A stretch of 64,000 bases of DNA from Thuidium tamariscinum (lineage: Eukaryota > Streptophyta > Bryopsida > Hypnales > Thuidiaceae). Location of the stretch: the NCBI GenBank assembly GCA_947034885.2, contig OX344754.2, forward strand, positions 4,657,001-4,721,000, written 5' to 3'. The notes below the pieces were generated by a model. That model was given only the letters and a program-made list of their open reading frames with translations, made no database searches and had not been told where the DNA came from. This document shows positions 21,131 through 33,320 of this stretch, in pieces (within the stretch, counting starts at the first letter, position 1; every line of letters starts with the position of its first letter). The translations under genes were made by a program, and so were the position numbers.

Positions 21131-21488
21131 GGTTGTAAACAATGGTAAGGGAGGAGGTCCATAAACCGACCATCTAAGGGTTGGAACAGAATTTTGGGCA
21201 GGTCAAACATCTTGAAATATTTTTCAATGAATTTTTCTTGAAAGACAGCTTGAATAGGCATTGAACCCAAATCGTTTCATATTTTTTGGAGCTCTGTAGA
21301 ATTAGTTATGAATTTCTGAAGTCAATATGGCATAGGGCTCCAAAACTGCCCACCTCCTCAAATGTTCACTGGTTGTACATTATTGTAAAGATAAAAAAGC
21401 ATCATGTACCAGAAATATACATTTCATAAGGTGAGCGGTTTTGGAGCCTGAGTGGTTTTGGAGCCTGAGCGGTTTTGGAGCCTCCTCC
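21131..21488. mobile_element. M330-related MITE
   Basis: Carries GGTAAGGGAGGAGGTCC at the left, CATCTAAGGGTTGGAACAG, AAATCGTTTCATATTTTTTGG, and a right end GGAGCCTCCTCCCTTAC. Inside the right end a 17-bp unit GAGCGGTTTTGGAGCCT is repeated three times (21433-21483). Confidence 0.7.
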
Positions 21489-22040
21489 CTTACTAGAAGA
21501 GGGTATTCGCTTAACAAATTTTCCATTCAAAGAGAATGAGAAGAATTTGGACTATGATTTTATTTGAAAAGCAAATTAGTTTTGCAATGATGAAATTCTT
21601 GTAACATAGTTTCAATCTTCTATATTTTTATAGTTGTAAATGTACAATAAACATAATGACAAGAAGTAGAAGACTTGGGTTATCTATAGTGGAGATTGAG
21701 ATTCAACTTGGGCTAGGTTGTAAGTTCAATTTTATATGCTAAGTCATCTCAATCCTTGTATTTATTGAATTTTAAAATCTACAATTGGATATAGTTATCT
21801 TTCATGCATCCATTCAAAATTGGATTTATTACCAAAGTAATAATGAATTAGTTCTAATGGGTCATTCAAAACCATTGATTCTCACTCTATATATATGAAT
21901 TTATTATCTATTATTTATCAAAGATTATATATCTTCTATGAATTGTATAATTACCAAAAATAATTATGGAAATATGAAAATATTGTAGATTTTTGAAAAT
22001 AAGAAAAAAAAATTTATATCAAACAAAAAATATGCTTTAA

Positions 22041-22963
22041 CCCCTAAAGGACTGAGGCATTTTCTGGCTTGAAAACCACTCAAAACTGCCATGTTTGCTA
22101 CTTCCTCCCAAAAAAAACAAAATTTTTTTTTTATTAGAATCTAACCGTAGGATCTTGTAAATTATTTGTCTGAGATCATATGGTAAAAATTTCATGAAGT
22201 TTGACGGTACCGATTGGAAGATATTAGCATTCAAAGTTGGAAAAAAAAGTTTTTTTGAACTCTGACTTGCAATTTCAGATGACTTTGATTGCCATTTGTT
22301 GAATTTTTTTGCACTATGGACCATGAAGTTAAAATTTATTATGTTGAACATTTGAGTTGGGAATTAGGGAAAAAAATTTCAAAAAACTACTACTTGATTT
22401 TCATTCATTAAAAAATTGTTAAGTAGAAGTAGGTCCAAGATTGAACAAAACACTAAGTTGTTAATAACTTTAAGATGGAATTGAAAAACCATGATCCCAA
22501 CGGTGAGCTTGTTCTTGCAAACATCCTAAACCCTATCAAAAAAGAAAATTTGAAAAATTTGAAAAATTGCATTCAAAAATGAATTCTATAAGTTATTTTC
22601 TGAAGAAGGTGCTTAGATTGCCCAAAATTCAAGATTGTCCATAACTTTCTCATTATTAGTCCAAATAAAATGAAACAAAGCTTCAGATGTAGAAAAAAAC
22701 AAAATCTTCAAGAAAAAAAATAAAAAATAAAAAAATAATTTTTTTTGTGGTTTTTTTTTTCTGCCCGGCGAATTGCTTTTTGGACATAGAATGGCATAAC
22801 TTTTGCTTCCAAGCACCAATTGAAATAAAAATTATATTTTTGGAAAGCTAATCTGATTTCCTATCTTCAAAAAACAATTCAAAAAATAATATAAAAAATT
22901 CAAGTCACACAAGCCTGCCCGAAATTCCAAGTGTCCCCCGAGGGGACTTCAATCCTTTAGGGG
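22041..22963. mobile_element. 0.93-kb TTAA family, copy a
   Basis: TTAA at 22037-22040 and 22964-22967 flank CCCCTAAAGGACT...AATCCTTTAGGGG. It is non-coding; the open frames inside are short and contain T-runs. This is the most diverged complete copy. Confidence 0.85.
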
Positions 22964-22967
22964 TTAA

Positions 22968-24370
22968 ATACTTATGTGTATATTATAGTGGTTTAAAACA
23001 TCATACAAAAAATCAATTTTCATATCAATCTATATACTTAAATATAATTATAGGCTTTCAACTTAAAAACTATTCAAAAAATAATAATTAAGGAAAAACA
23101 TTATTCAAGTTTTTAAAAAGTTTTCAAGAAAAATAGACAATAGATTCAACTAGATATGATAATTTTATAAATTAAAAAATAAAATAAAATTCTTTTAATT
23201 TTATAAGTTTGATATAAAGGAGGAAAATCCTTCAAATTCATCTTGAATATCAAAATAAGTTCTAAGAATAAAAAGTCTTATTCAAGTTCTAAAATATTCT
23301 TGAATGGATATTCCAAGGGAATTTAAACAAATCTCATACAAATTCAAAAAAGTAAACTAGTTGGTGAGTATATATTATTCATTCCATAGTTGACTCATGG
23401 CAAGTCCCTAAGACTTGGTTTTGATAGAATTGTTGACTAGAAAGTATTTTGAATTTTTTTTAGGAATGTTTCATTAAACTGACCCCACATCTACAATGGC
23501 TTGCCAAGTACCACATTTAGGTTGCAAAGTCAAAGTAGTATTCTTTGTTCACTTTTGCATACTTTGACCAAAGAAATTTTGGACAAACAATTGAAGATGC
23601 ATACCTTGCTTGAAAGTGACTTTTGATTCTCCCTTGGATTGCCTATGAAGCAAGAAAAAGATTTTCATTTGATAGTCAAAACATTGCTCACAACAAAACG
23701 AATAAACATCATTAATCCTCTATCACTGTCCACATTTTTTCATTCATCAAAAAGATGGTTGGTTTGGCATTAGCTAGTATTGGAGGATGATCTACTTGCT
23801 AATATACATTTTGATAGTAGACCTTATTTGCACAAAGGTGAACAAAGCCCATTACCACCAACCTTCTCAATTCCACCTTCACTTACGAGTAGTGTAAGTT
23901 TTCCCTCTAACTAATGTACCCCATGAGTACATGAAGCCAAAATTGAGAAAGGTGTGTTGGTTCATCTTGTGTGGCTATTTGTGTCACTTCATGGCCACTG
24001 TGTATAGTTATCAATGTATCTAGAACATACATTTAAAAGTTTAGTTTCTTTTTTCTTCTTCTCTTAAACAAATATAACAATCAAAAGTTCAAATTACACA
24101 ATAGTAATTGATAAGTTGACATCATTGCAATAGATAAACAATGGAATTAATCATAAAGTGGGTGCAATGCCAAACCAAGAATTGGAGTTTGGAGAACACA
24201 TAGGACTAGAGTCCTTGGAGCACCAAAATTGAGGTCCAAATAGAGTTTGGAGCCATGTTTCCTTACTACTATTCTCAATTATATTCCCCTTTGACACCCT
24301 TGTTTCAAACTAGGGTTTCCTTTATGATTAACTCTACCTCAACAGAGTTTGTTTTTTCTCAACAAAGACC
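22968..24370. other. AT-rich intergenic sequence
   Basis: I see no gene, no inverted-repeat element with clear ends, and no tandem repeat here. It is the longest stretch in the left half without an identifiable repeat. Confidence 0.5.
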
Positions 24371-24375
24371 CTGAA

Positions 24376-24607
24376 CCCTTGAACGTTGACACAGACACCC
24401 AATGTCCGATGGATGATAGAGAATCTTTTACTATGGGATGAAAGAACAACTATTCATCCTTGAAATTTTGTGTGGAAATAAGAGATCGTCTCTGGTACTT
24501 TGACTTGCAATAAACACTTCTGGAATTTTTTGAACAATTGATTCCCATGATATCGTTGATTCCCAAACTGTATGATTTCACAGTCACCAGGGTTTGTCCT
24601 TCCATGG
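24376..24607. mobile_element. 0.23-kb TTAA MITE, copy s1
   Basis: CCCTTGAACGTTGACAC at the left after TGAA (a mutated TTAA), and CCTTCCATGG-TTAA at the right. The inside has GGATGATAGAGAATCTTT, CAACTATTCATCCTTG and TTCCCATGATATCG, shared with the other five copies. It is followed at 24649-24730 by a 31-bp sequence (ACTGAAAGAATCCTAGGC) present twice. Confidence 0.7.
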
Positions 24608-25074
24608 TTAAGTTTGTTTTTTCTGTCGTCCCACCCGGCATAATTTTCACTGAAAGAATCCTAGGCTGTTTTGAAATTGCTGTCCCACTGTAAATCCCAC
24701 TGAAAGAATCCTAGGCTTGTTTTGAAATTGGTGAAGTCAATGTTCTGGTTTCTTGAGTGAGGCGCAGTCATGCACTTGATCCCTCTGAAGATGCCTCCTG
24801 GTCATGTCAAGGACATGCCCTCCTTTGAGACCCTTGAATCATGGAACTGGTGGAATTAAGTTAGAAAGGATTTTCTTGCCCAAAATGTCCTCTCATCCAT
24901 TTCATTGGTGTCCCCAAAAAATAATAATAATAATGGTCATCTCACTCAATCTTTGTGTGGGTAGGTCTGGAGCTTTTTTCTTTTCTTGGAATGCAGTACT
25001 TGGTATCATGGATTAAGATGGTGGTTTTAGATAAGGGGCGACTTTTGGGGTGCTTATCATATCTAATAATCTTA

Positions 25075-25499
25075 GAGCATCCCCATGGGTTGCGCAATGG
25101 AGAGGCTCAGGCAAGGCTACCTTGCAGAGCTCAAGTAATGTGGCCGTCCACTTGCTGTTCCACTAGCCTATAGGAAGACGGTGACAAGACACGGGGATGG
25201 AGACTTAGCGCAGGAACCAAGATTGTAAGTGTGCCATGTCGTCACGGAAAGCTCACAGTGCCTCCTATATGCAAAAAAAGTCTTCAATGCTATGCTTTAT
25301 ACATAGAAGACTGTGTCGTCTTACATACCGCACCTCTGCCAGCGTCCACCATTTGGCCGTCTCTTGGCCATTTTTGGTTGTGGCCGGTTATTTTTTCCAG
25401 CTCATAGTGCCTCCTGTGGGGCAAGCACTGTGGCCAGGCATGGTCATTTGCAGTGTTTGCGTCGCTCCCTGAGGCCCTATGGGGATACTCTTAATCCTT
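25075..25499. mobile_element. GAGCATCCCCATG element with a 17-bp flanking direct repeat
   Basis: GAGCATCCCCATGGG at the left pairs with CCCTATGGGGATACTC at the right. CATATCTAATAATCTTA lies at 25058-25074 and again at 25500-25516. It is richer in GC than its flanks. No complete coding frame. Confidence 0.75.
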
Positions 25500-26174
25500 C
25501 ATATCTAATAATCTTAACCTTGTAAGGACGGGCTGGTCTTCGTGAAAATCATGCTTTTTGAAACTATAGGAATCATCTACTTTAAAAAAAACTCAAAAAT
25601 ATTCATTGAAGACCAAACCACTATTCATGTCCTAACCTATTTGCACAAAGTTTCAAGAATGAATAATTGCAATTCTATCTTACATATAAGAATTCTCTAT
25701 CATCCATTGGACATGTAGTGTTTGTAGCGACGTCACTAGGTTAAATGTAATGAAAGTGTATTTCTACAAGGAATGAAGTCTTTCATTGATTGAATTTCAG
25801 AGATTGGCTTCAGAATTTGTTGTAAGGATATTATGACATTGGAATATGTTGAGATGAAGATTTGACAAGAGTGCGAGAAGAAACCATAAAAATAAACTAA
25901 TTTTAAAAAATTAAATTAAAGTATTTTTTTGGTTGCACAAATGAACAAACCATAGAATCTTTTATCTATGCCTTTACAACATAGCTAGTACACCTATCCC
26001 ACCAAACTCATCATTCACTTTGGTCAAAAATCCATGAATAGGGACATGCACAAATCTTATCAATTCATTAATCACCTCTACAAATCATAAATAAATAAAT
26101 AAACAAAAAAATAAATAAAACATTAGATTCATCTACCCGCCCTCCAAAAATCAAAAACACTTTGATACAATACA

Positions 26175-26558
26175 ATAGGATAGCCGACCCATTTCCAATC
26201 ACTTAAGCAATTATGCATATTTAGAGTGCAAGTTTTTATATTGTAAATTTTTTCCCATGTATAAAAATAAAGTTTGGAAGGATAGCATATTTTTCTACAA
26301 TTTTATTATACAAAACATAGTTACTATGAATTTTTTAGTAGAGGATTCTTTTTGACCTATAATGGTGATATAGACCTTTCTATTTGTGACTATAGGCTGG
26401 TTGCAAAATCGATCAAAGGCTGGTTGCATTTATGAGAGCCTCACAACCAATCTTAATGTGCCACAATTGCTTTGAGAGCTACACCACAACTTCGCGGAAA
26501 TAAAACAAACTATAGATTGGAAATGAGGAGGTGATAAAAAATGGGTCGGCTGTCTTAT
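26175..26558. mobile_element. MITE, copy 2 of the GTAGCCGACCCATTT family
   Basis: ATAGCCGACCCATTTCCAAT at the left pairs with ATGGGTCGGCTGTC at the right. The whole element is the inverse of 14977-15350. Confidence 0.8.
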
Positions 26559-26763
26559 ATGAAATACACATGGAATTATATATTTGGGTATGATATAAAA
26601 AATATAGATGGATTATGTAAAATATTGAAATGTTTTAGGGTTTGGGTACAAATATAGGATGTGATTTTTAATCCTTGATATCCATTGGAATCTAGCATAT
26701 GCAAGAAAAGTATAGATATGGAAATAATGAAAATGTATTGTATGATAATTTGTTTATTATTAA

Positions 26764-28611
26764 CCCCTACATGATCAATATTTTGAGCAAGTCACTACAA
26801 ATGGAGGTTTTACTAATTTTTTCTTAAATTTTTTCACACAATATGAAGACAAGGAAATCCTTTATTGCATAAAAATTTTCATAACTTTAATTACATGGTT
26901 AACCCCTAAATGTTTTTGACTATGTTTTGCCAAAAACACTCCAAAACTGCCACTTCTAGTACAAGACCAAAATATTTTTTTAAAAACATCTTAACACAAA
27001 TGTAACCATAGGATCTTATAGTAAACTAGTTTGAAAATATGTGGAAAAAATTTCAGAAATTTCCACCGTATAGATTGCAAGATAATAGTGTTTGAATTGT
27101 CAAAAATGCTTTTTTTGTCCCTGCGAAAATCCGGGCAGCTGCACTTCAGTAGCTCACTTTTGTATGAAAAAAAGTCCAAAATGGTTGTTACTCTTTTAAT
27201 TCATTCTTTTAGTCAAGTTAGCTACATGCCTAAAAAATTTCAAATCATTTGGAGTTGTATAACATGTAGAAAACAACTAGTAAGTAGAAAGAGGTAGAAA
27301 ATGAATCAAAATATTAAAATAGTAATAATTAATTTTTGAAATTGAAAATTTCCAATCCCAATGGTTGTAATGTTGTAATAGACAATCTTCACCTAATGTG
27401 TTTATTTTTTTTCAAAAATATTAAAAATTGAGTAAAATAATGGACTTCAAAGTTTATTTTGGAGTAGAGATTCCATAACTTCCCACAAACTACCTTCAAA
27501 CTAAAACTCCCATAACTTTCATTTCACAAATCAAAATGGAATAATTAAAAGCTTTCCAAGTAGATAAAAATCTAAAGAACGAATTTCAAATTTCAAATTT
27601 TAGAAAAAGTGATTTTTGAAGAAGTTTTTTCAGCTGCCCAGGCTGCCCGCCGAGCAAAACAAATCACATATCATGCAATAACTTTTTATTCATGTTGTCA
27701 AAAGTTATGAAAATTGTTGGGCCTTAAAGCTACTCCTCGGACACACGTTGTGTGAAAATTTCAAAGAAAAAAAATAAAAACTCCATTCATAGTGAGCTGC
27801 CCAAAATTGCTATGTTGCCAAAAAACGCAGTTTGGGCGTTTAGGGGTTAAAAGGTTATTGTATGACATCTAATTTTTCTCTTCAACTTAAAAATCTAGGC
27901 AAATAAAGGAAATTTTTTTTTGTAACAAAAATTTGAAATTGATTTTCTAGATTTATATATACATTGAAAGCTTTGAATCATTCCGTCTTGATTAATGAGA
28001 TGAAAGTTATGATGAGTTTTAGTTGGCAAGCACTTATCATTTTTTTACTTTAAAAAAAACTTTAAAGTTCTTTATTTACCTAAATTTTCAATATTTTTTG
28101 AAAAAATAAAATTATTGAATATAGATTGTTTATTACAACATTACAACCATGGAGTTAGTATTTTTCGATTCAATAACTCGATTCTAAACAATTTAGTATT
28201 TTGAAGTGTTTTCTACTTTTTTCTACTTACTAATTTTTTTCTATATCTTCCACAATTCCAAATGATTTGAAATTTTTTGAGCATGTATCCAACTTACCTT
28301 GCCAAATGAATCCAAAGAAGTACCACCAATATAGATACTTTTTTTATAGAAATTTGAGCTTACAAAGTACAGATGCTTGTTTTTTGTAAGGCCCCTAAAA
28401 GGATTTCTATCAATTCAATTGTTAATATCCTACAATCAGTATAGTGGAATTTTTTGAATTTTTTGAATCTTCTCAAACCAACATACTACAAGATCCTACA
28501 ATTACATGTATCCAAAGATGTTGATTTTTTTGTAAAATTTGATACTTGTACTAAGAATGATAGTTTTGAAACATTTTTTTGGGTATAAATATACTCAAGC
28601 AACTTAGGGGC
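26764..28611. mobile_element. 0.93-kb TTAA family, outer copy, split by a nested copy
   Basis: TTAA at 26760-26763 starts CCCCTACATGATC; the right end ACTTAGGGGC meets TTAA at 28612-28615. A second family member sits inside it at 26903-27846. Removing that and one TTAA leaves about 900 bp, the family length. The flanks of the insertion read ACATGG-TTAA...TTAA-AAGGTTATTG; the uninterrupted sequence in another copy (near 33474) is ACATGGTTAAAAAGTTATTG. Confidence 0.9.
26903..27846. mobile_element. 0.93-kb TTAA family, copy b (nested)
   Basis: 944 bp from CCCCTAAATG to CGTTTAGGGG with TTAA on both sides (26899-26902, 27847-27850). It is in the inverse orientation to its host copy. It contains the family's GC motifs AATCCGGGCAGCTGCACTTC and GGCTGCCCGCCGAGC. 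No long reading frame. Confidence 0.92.
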
Positions 28612-28615
28612 TTAA

Positions 28616-28837
28616 CCCCTGAACGACACACATGCCATATTTTGGTTGATGAACAAGACATAATCTTTCTGTATAGGATAGAAATGCAATTATTCATCTT
28701 TAAAATTAGGGGAAGAAAAGGGAAGATTTTATACAGTGCTTTGACTTCCAACAAGAGCTTTTAAATTTATTGGAACTAATGATTCCCATGGTATCAAAAT
28801 TCATGATTTCCATGGCCACCGACTCGTCGTTTAGGGG
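28616..28837. mobile_element. 0.23-kb TTAA MITE, copy s2
   Basis: TTAA-CCCCTGAACGACAC... to GACTCGTCGTTTAGGGG-TTAA, 222 bp. It shares its left TTAA with the preceding 0.93-kb copy and its right TTAA with the following one, so three elements are joined at single TTAA sites. Confidence 0.9.
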
Positions 28838-28841
28838 TTAA

Positions 28842-29772
28842 CCCCTAAAGGACCAAATTGCGTTCTTTGGCAACATAGTGATTTTGGGCAGCTCACTACA
28901 AATGGAGTTTTTATTCTTCTCCTTTGAAATTTTCACACAATATGCGCCCAAGGAGTAGTTTTGAGGTCCAACAAGATTCATAACATTTGACTACATAGTC
29001 AAAAAGTTATTGCATGATATGTGATTTCCTTTGATCTCTGGGCAGCCTGGGCAGATAAAAAAAAACTTCTTTAAAAATAATTTTTTGAAAAAATGAAAAA
29101 TTTTATTTAGAATTTTGTGTATGCAAGAATCTTTGAATCATTCCATTTGGATTAGTGAGTCAAAAGTTATGAGGAGGTTTAGTTTGTGGCTAGTTACAGA
29201 ATTCTTACACTACAAAAAAAAAGTTTGAAATCCTTTATTTAATTCAATTTTTAATATTTTTGGATAAAAATAATTTAAATAGGTGAAGATTGTTTATTAC
29301 AACATTTTAACCGTTGGGATCAGAATTTTTCAATTCCATAAATAAATTGTTTATAATTTAGTGTTTTGGCTCATTTTCTACTTCTTTGTACTTGTTATTT
29401 TTTTCCTCTATGTTTTACAACTCCAGATGATTTGAATTTTTTTTTGCATATATCCAACTTCCCTTTAAGATTGAATCCAGAGAGTAACCACCAATTTGAA
29501 CTTTTTTACATACAAATGTAACCTTGTGAAGTGCAACTGCCTGGATTTCCAAAGTGGTAAAAAAAGGATTTTCGTCACTTCAAACACTAATATCTTGCAA
29601 TCTACACGGCGAAAATTGCTGAAATTTTTTCCACATCTTTTTAAACTTATACTCTAAAAGATCCTACAGTTACTTTTGTCCAAAATGTTTTTTTCTTGAA
29701 ATTTGATAGTTGTCTAATAAATGACAGTTTTGAAGCGATTTTGGTAAAAACATAGTCAAAAACCTTTATGGG
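28842..29772. mobile_element. 0.93-kb TTAA family, copy c
   Basis: 931 bp, CCCCTAAAGGACCAAATTGC at the left to CAAAAACCTTTATGGG at the right, TTAA at 28838-28841 and 29773-29776. Uninterrupted, and a good reference copy for the family. Confidence 0.9.
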
Positions 29773-30245
29773 TTAAGTGAGAGGATGTATGGTTGAAGTG
29801 AATTCCCTCACCATCTGGCCCACAAACAAAAAGAACACCCTTTCATGTAAGTTTCACTTCTCTTGAGGATGGGGTCTCTTTTCCAAAAGTCCAAAGCAAT
29901 TGTATGGTTTGATTTGATTGTTGTTGACCTATGCACCTCTCGCGGTAGTCACTTGCAGAATGCAGACAAAAAACCCCAAATCAATCAATGACATACACTT
30001 TTGAATTTTGCCGGCATTGATACCCAATTCCAAACTGCAGTACAGTACAGTTGATATTATAAAACTGAGTGGAAAGTTATGCAGTTTTTTGGTGTTATTT
30101 ATAAACAAATGTTATGCAGTTTTTTCAAACCCAGATGAGGTGAACACCAACTTCTTTGTCCTTGCTACTGGCTGTTTCTGTAGGCTTGTACTTTACATAA
30201 CATATCAGCTCTTACATTGGATTCTCACCAAGGCAGTGTTTTATA

Positions 30246-30945
30246 AGAGCATCCCCATGCACGAGACGCTGAACACCCCCCATCGAGCCTTCTGCGGAGG
30301 CTGCTTTATTCTGCCCAGGGGTGAATGTAAAAAAAAAGCCCCCTATTTTGTGCCGTCTCAATTGTTATTATCATCAACACCCCTGGCTAATTTGGATCCC
30401 CTGATTCCAAATATGTACTCAAAATTTGCAAAAAAATTTATGCGTGGTTGATAAAAAGTTCCTGCGTTTTCCCCAGGGGTAAAACGGGGGGTAAAGCAGT
30501 CTCCGCAGAAGGCTCGATGGGGGGTGTTTAGCGTCTCGCATCCCCCATGCCTGCATGCCAAAGGGCTGCAAATTGATAATGTGAAGTGTTTGCCCTGTGA
30601 AACTGCCCCATGCGAGGCCCTCCAAACAAAATATTTACCCAACAAAAACTTCAAAGTAACAATCACACTCAATTGTTGTGTTTCTTCCCCGTGGCTCACT
30701 AAATCTTGATTTCCTCAATCTGGCACATTCTCAAAGAATTTTCAGCCATTCGGAGCTTGGAGGCCCAACACTTGGCGTGACACCTTGCACCTGGCTTGAT
30801 AAAGGTAGTTTTTTTGACTTGGGAGATGTGTTTAGTGAGTCAATTAAGAGTGTAGGCATGGGGCACGAAGCACTTTCACCAACCATGAACCCATGTCAAA
30901 CCCCATTTGACGCCCCTGCTTGAAGGCTCTAGTACGGGGATGCTA
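30246..30945. mobile_element. GAGCATCCCCATG element, first of an inverted pair, split by an insertion
   Basis: Left end AGAGCATCCCCATGC at 30246-30260, right end ACGGGGATGCT near 30945. Its body (CTGCAAATTGATAATGTGAAG, GTGGCTCACTAAATCTTGA, AGTGTAGGCATGGGGCACG) is repeated in inverse orientation in the next element. A fold-back element is inserted 15 bp inside the left end. Confidence 0.8.
30261..30540. mobile_element. Fold-back element with about 45-bp inverted arms
   Basis: CGAGACGCTGAACACCCCCC...GAGCCTTCTGCGGAGGCTGC pairs with GCAGTCTCCGCAGAAGGCTC...GTGTTTAGCGTCTCG. The flanks GCATCCCC-ATGC are duplicated on both sides, which fits insertion into the terminus of the GAGCATC element. The inside resembles the MITE at 18498. 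Confidence 0.88.
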
Positions 30946-31361
30946 TAAGAGCATCCTCATGCCAAACCCCTCAAGTAGGGGTACCAAATGGGTTTTGACA
31001 TAGGCTGATGGCTAATGAAGGTGCTTCATGTCCCATACCTACACTCTTAATTTACTCACTAAACACATCTTCCAAGCCAAAGAATTACTTTTATGAAGCC
31101 AAATGAAAGATGTTAGGCCAAGTTTTGGGCTTCCAAGTTCCGAATGGATGAACATTCCCTAACAGTGTGCCATAATTGTGAAAATCAAGATATAGTGAGC
31201 CACGAGGAACAAACACAAAAGTTCAGTGCCATTGTTACTTTGAAGTGTTTGCTGGCTATATTTTTTGTTTGGAGTGTTTGGCATGGGGTAATTTCACAAG
31301 GCAAATATGCTACATTATCATTTTTCAGCCCTTTGGTGTGCATGCACGGGGTTGCTCTAAG
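30946..31361. mobile_element. GAGCATCCCCATG element, second of the inverted pair
   Basis: Starts TAAGAGCATCCTCATGCC next to the end of the first element and ends CACGGGGTTGCTCTAA. It is a reverse-complement copy of the neighbour's body. Confidence 0.8.
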
Positions 31362-31517
31362 AGAAAACATCATGTGTCTTGACTATCCGGTTTTGTTTCT
31401 ATTTTAAAAACTTTATAGTTTACTTTTTAGAGGAAAAGTTCAGGGGAACATGATAAATAAAAATTGGATAGATTATTCGGCAATGCATCAAACCCTAACC
31501 CCCAAAGGTTTTTGACT

Positions 31518-31852
31518 AAGGTAAGAGGTCCTATAATGGACCATCTAAGGGCTACAACAGAATTTCAGGGAGGTAAAATTTCTAGAAATATTTTTCAATA
31601 AATTTTCCTTGAAAGAAAAGTAGAATTGACATTTAACCTAAGTCGTTTCATATTTTTCTAAGCTTTGTGGAATTAGTTATCAAATTTTGAAGTTGCAAGG
31701 ACATAGGGCTCTAGAATGGTGTCCTAGCTAAAATGTACATTGTTAGTACATTGCTGAAGGCTATGAAAAAGCAATATGTACTAATATTGTACATTTAAGG
31801 TAGGGCACCATTTTGGAGCCCGCTCCATTTAAGAACCTTCTACCTTAAGGGA
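31518..31852. mobile_element. M330 MITE copy
   Basis: GGTAAGAGGTCCTATAATGG at the left, CTTCTACCTTAA at the right, with CATCTAAGGGCTACAACAG and AAGTCGTTTCATATTTTTC inside. It sits in a degraded 0.93-kb-family end (CCCCCAAAGGTTTTTGACTA). Confidence 0.8.
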
Positions 31853-32189
31853 GAAACATCCAATATTGCACCTTCACCTTGCATTGGACTCTAGATTCAT
31901 CCAAAACCATCCCTAGATTGCAGTTAATTTGTTTGCCAAATGTTTGACTCTAATTTACTGATGCATATTAAAGACACATACCCAAATCTGATTCCAGGCT
32001 CATTAATGATTTTAGCAATGTTCAAATTTGGGGGCATCTATTGAATAGTTTCAATGGTTTAGGGATCCAACACTTTGGAAAATCATAGAAATTACATATG
32101 GTGTCCAATTTTTTTTATGTTCATGATTTTCACTTTCTAATATTAGAAAAATATTATTTAAGAAAAAGATCCCTCCAACTATGCTGAAT

Positions 32190-33316
32190 TCCTTATTTGG
32201 ATGATTTTGGGTGTTTCCACCATATGCTTTCACCAAAACCACTTTAAAACTATCATTTTTAGGACAACTACCAAATTTTAAGAAAAAAATATTTTTGGAC
32301 AAATGTAACCATAGTGAGGATCTTTTAGTACACTAATTTGAAAAGATGTGGAAAAAGTTTCAGAAATTTTCACTGTGTAAATTACAAGATATTAGTGTTT
32401 GAAGTGAGAGAAATCATTTTTTACCACCATGAAAATCCAAGCAGCTCCATTTTAGAAGGCCTTATTTGTTTGGAAAAATGTCCAGAATGATTGTAACTAT
32501 TAGGATTCATTCTTCAAGTCAAGTTGGCTACATGCTTGAAAATTTTCAAATCATTTGGAATCATACAACATATAGGAAAAAAATAGTAAGTAGAAAGAAA
32601 TAGAAAATGATTCAAAATACTAAATTATTAAAAATTTATTTATAGATTTTGAAAAATCCAATTCCAATGGTTGTAATGTTTGGTTAAACAATCTACACCC
32701 AATGTTTTTATTTTTTTTCAAAAATATTAAAAATTGAATTAAATAAATAATTTCAAACTTTCTTTTGTAGTGTAGACTCTAGAGATTCTATAACTAGCCA
32801 CTATCTACCATAAACTAAAAATCCTCATATTTTTGGACTCATTGATAAAAATGGAATGAATCAAAGCTTTTCACTTAGATAAAAATTGAATTAAATAAAT
32901 AATTTCAAACTTTCTTTTGTAGTGTAGACTCTTGAGATTCTATAACTAGCCACCATCTACCACAAACTAAAAATCCTCATATTTTTGGACTCATTGATAA
33001 AAATGGAATGAATCAAAGCTTTCCACTTAGATAAAAATCTAATTAACCAATTTCAAATTTTTATTTATTACAAAAATAAATTTTCAAGAAGTTTTTTTTT
33101 CTACCCAGATTGCCCACTGAGCAATGAAAATTACATATCATACAATAACTTTTGAACCATGTAGTCAAAAAGTTATGAAAATTGTTGGGCCTTAAAGCTA
33201 CACCTAGGAAAAATGTTGTGTGAAAATTTCAAAGGAAAAAAAAATAAAAACTCCATTCATAGGAACCTACCCAAAATCGCTAAGTTGCCAAAAAATGCAC
33301 TTTGGTTCTTTAGGGA
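32190..33316. mobile_element. Degraded 0.93-kb TTAA family copy with an internal tandem duplication
   Basis: The body follows the family order (CAAAACCACTTTAAAACTATC, TTTCAGAAATTTTCACTG, AGCAGCTCCATTTTAGAAGG) and ends TTCTTTAGGGA-TTAA at 33317-33320, shared with the next copy. It contains a 152-bp tandem duplication (32729-32880 and 32881-33032). The left end is lost in older rearrangements. Confidence 0.65.
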
Positions 33317-33320
33317 TTAA

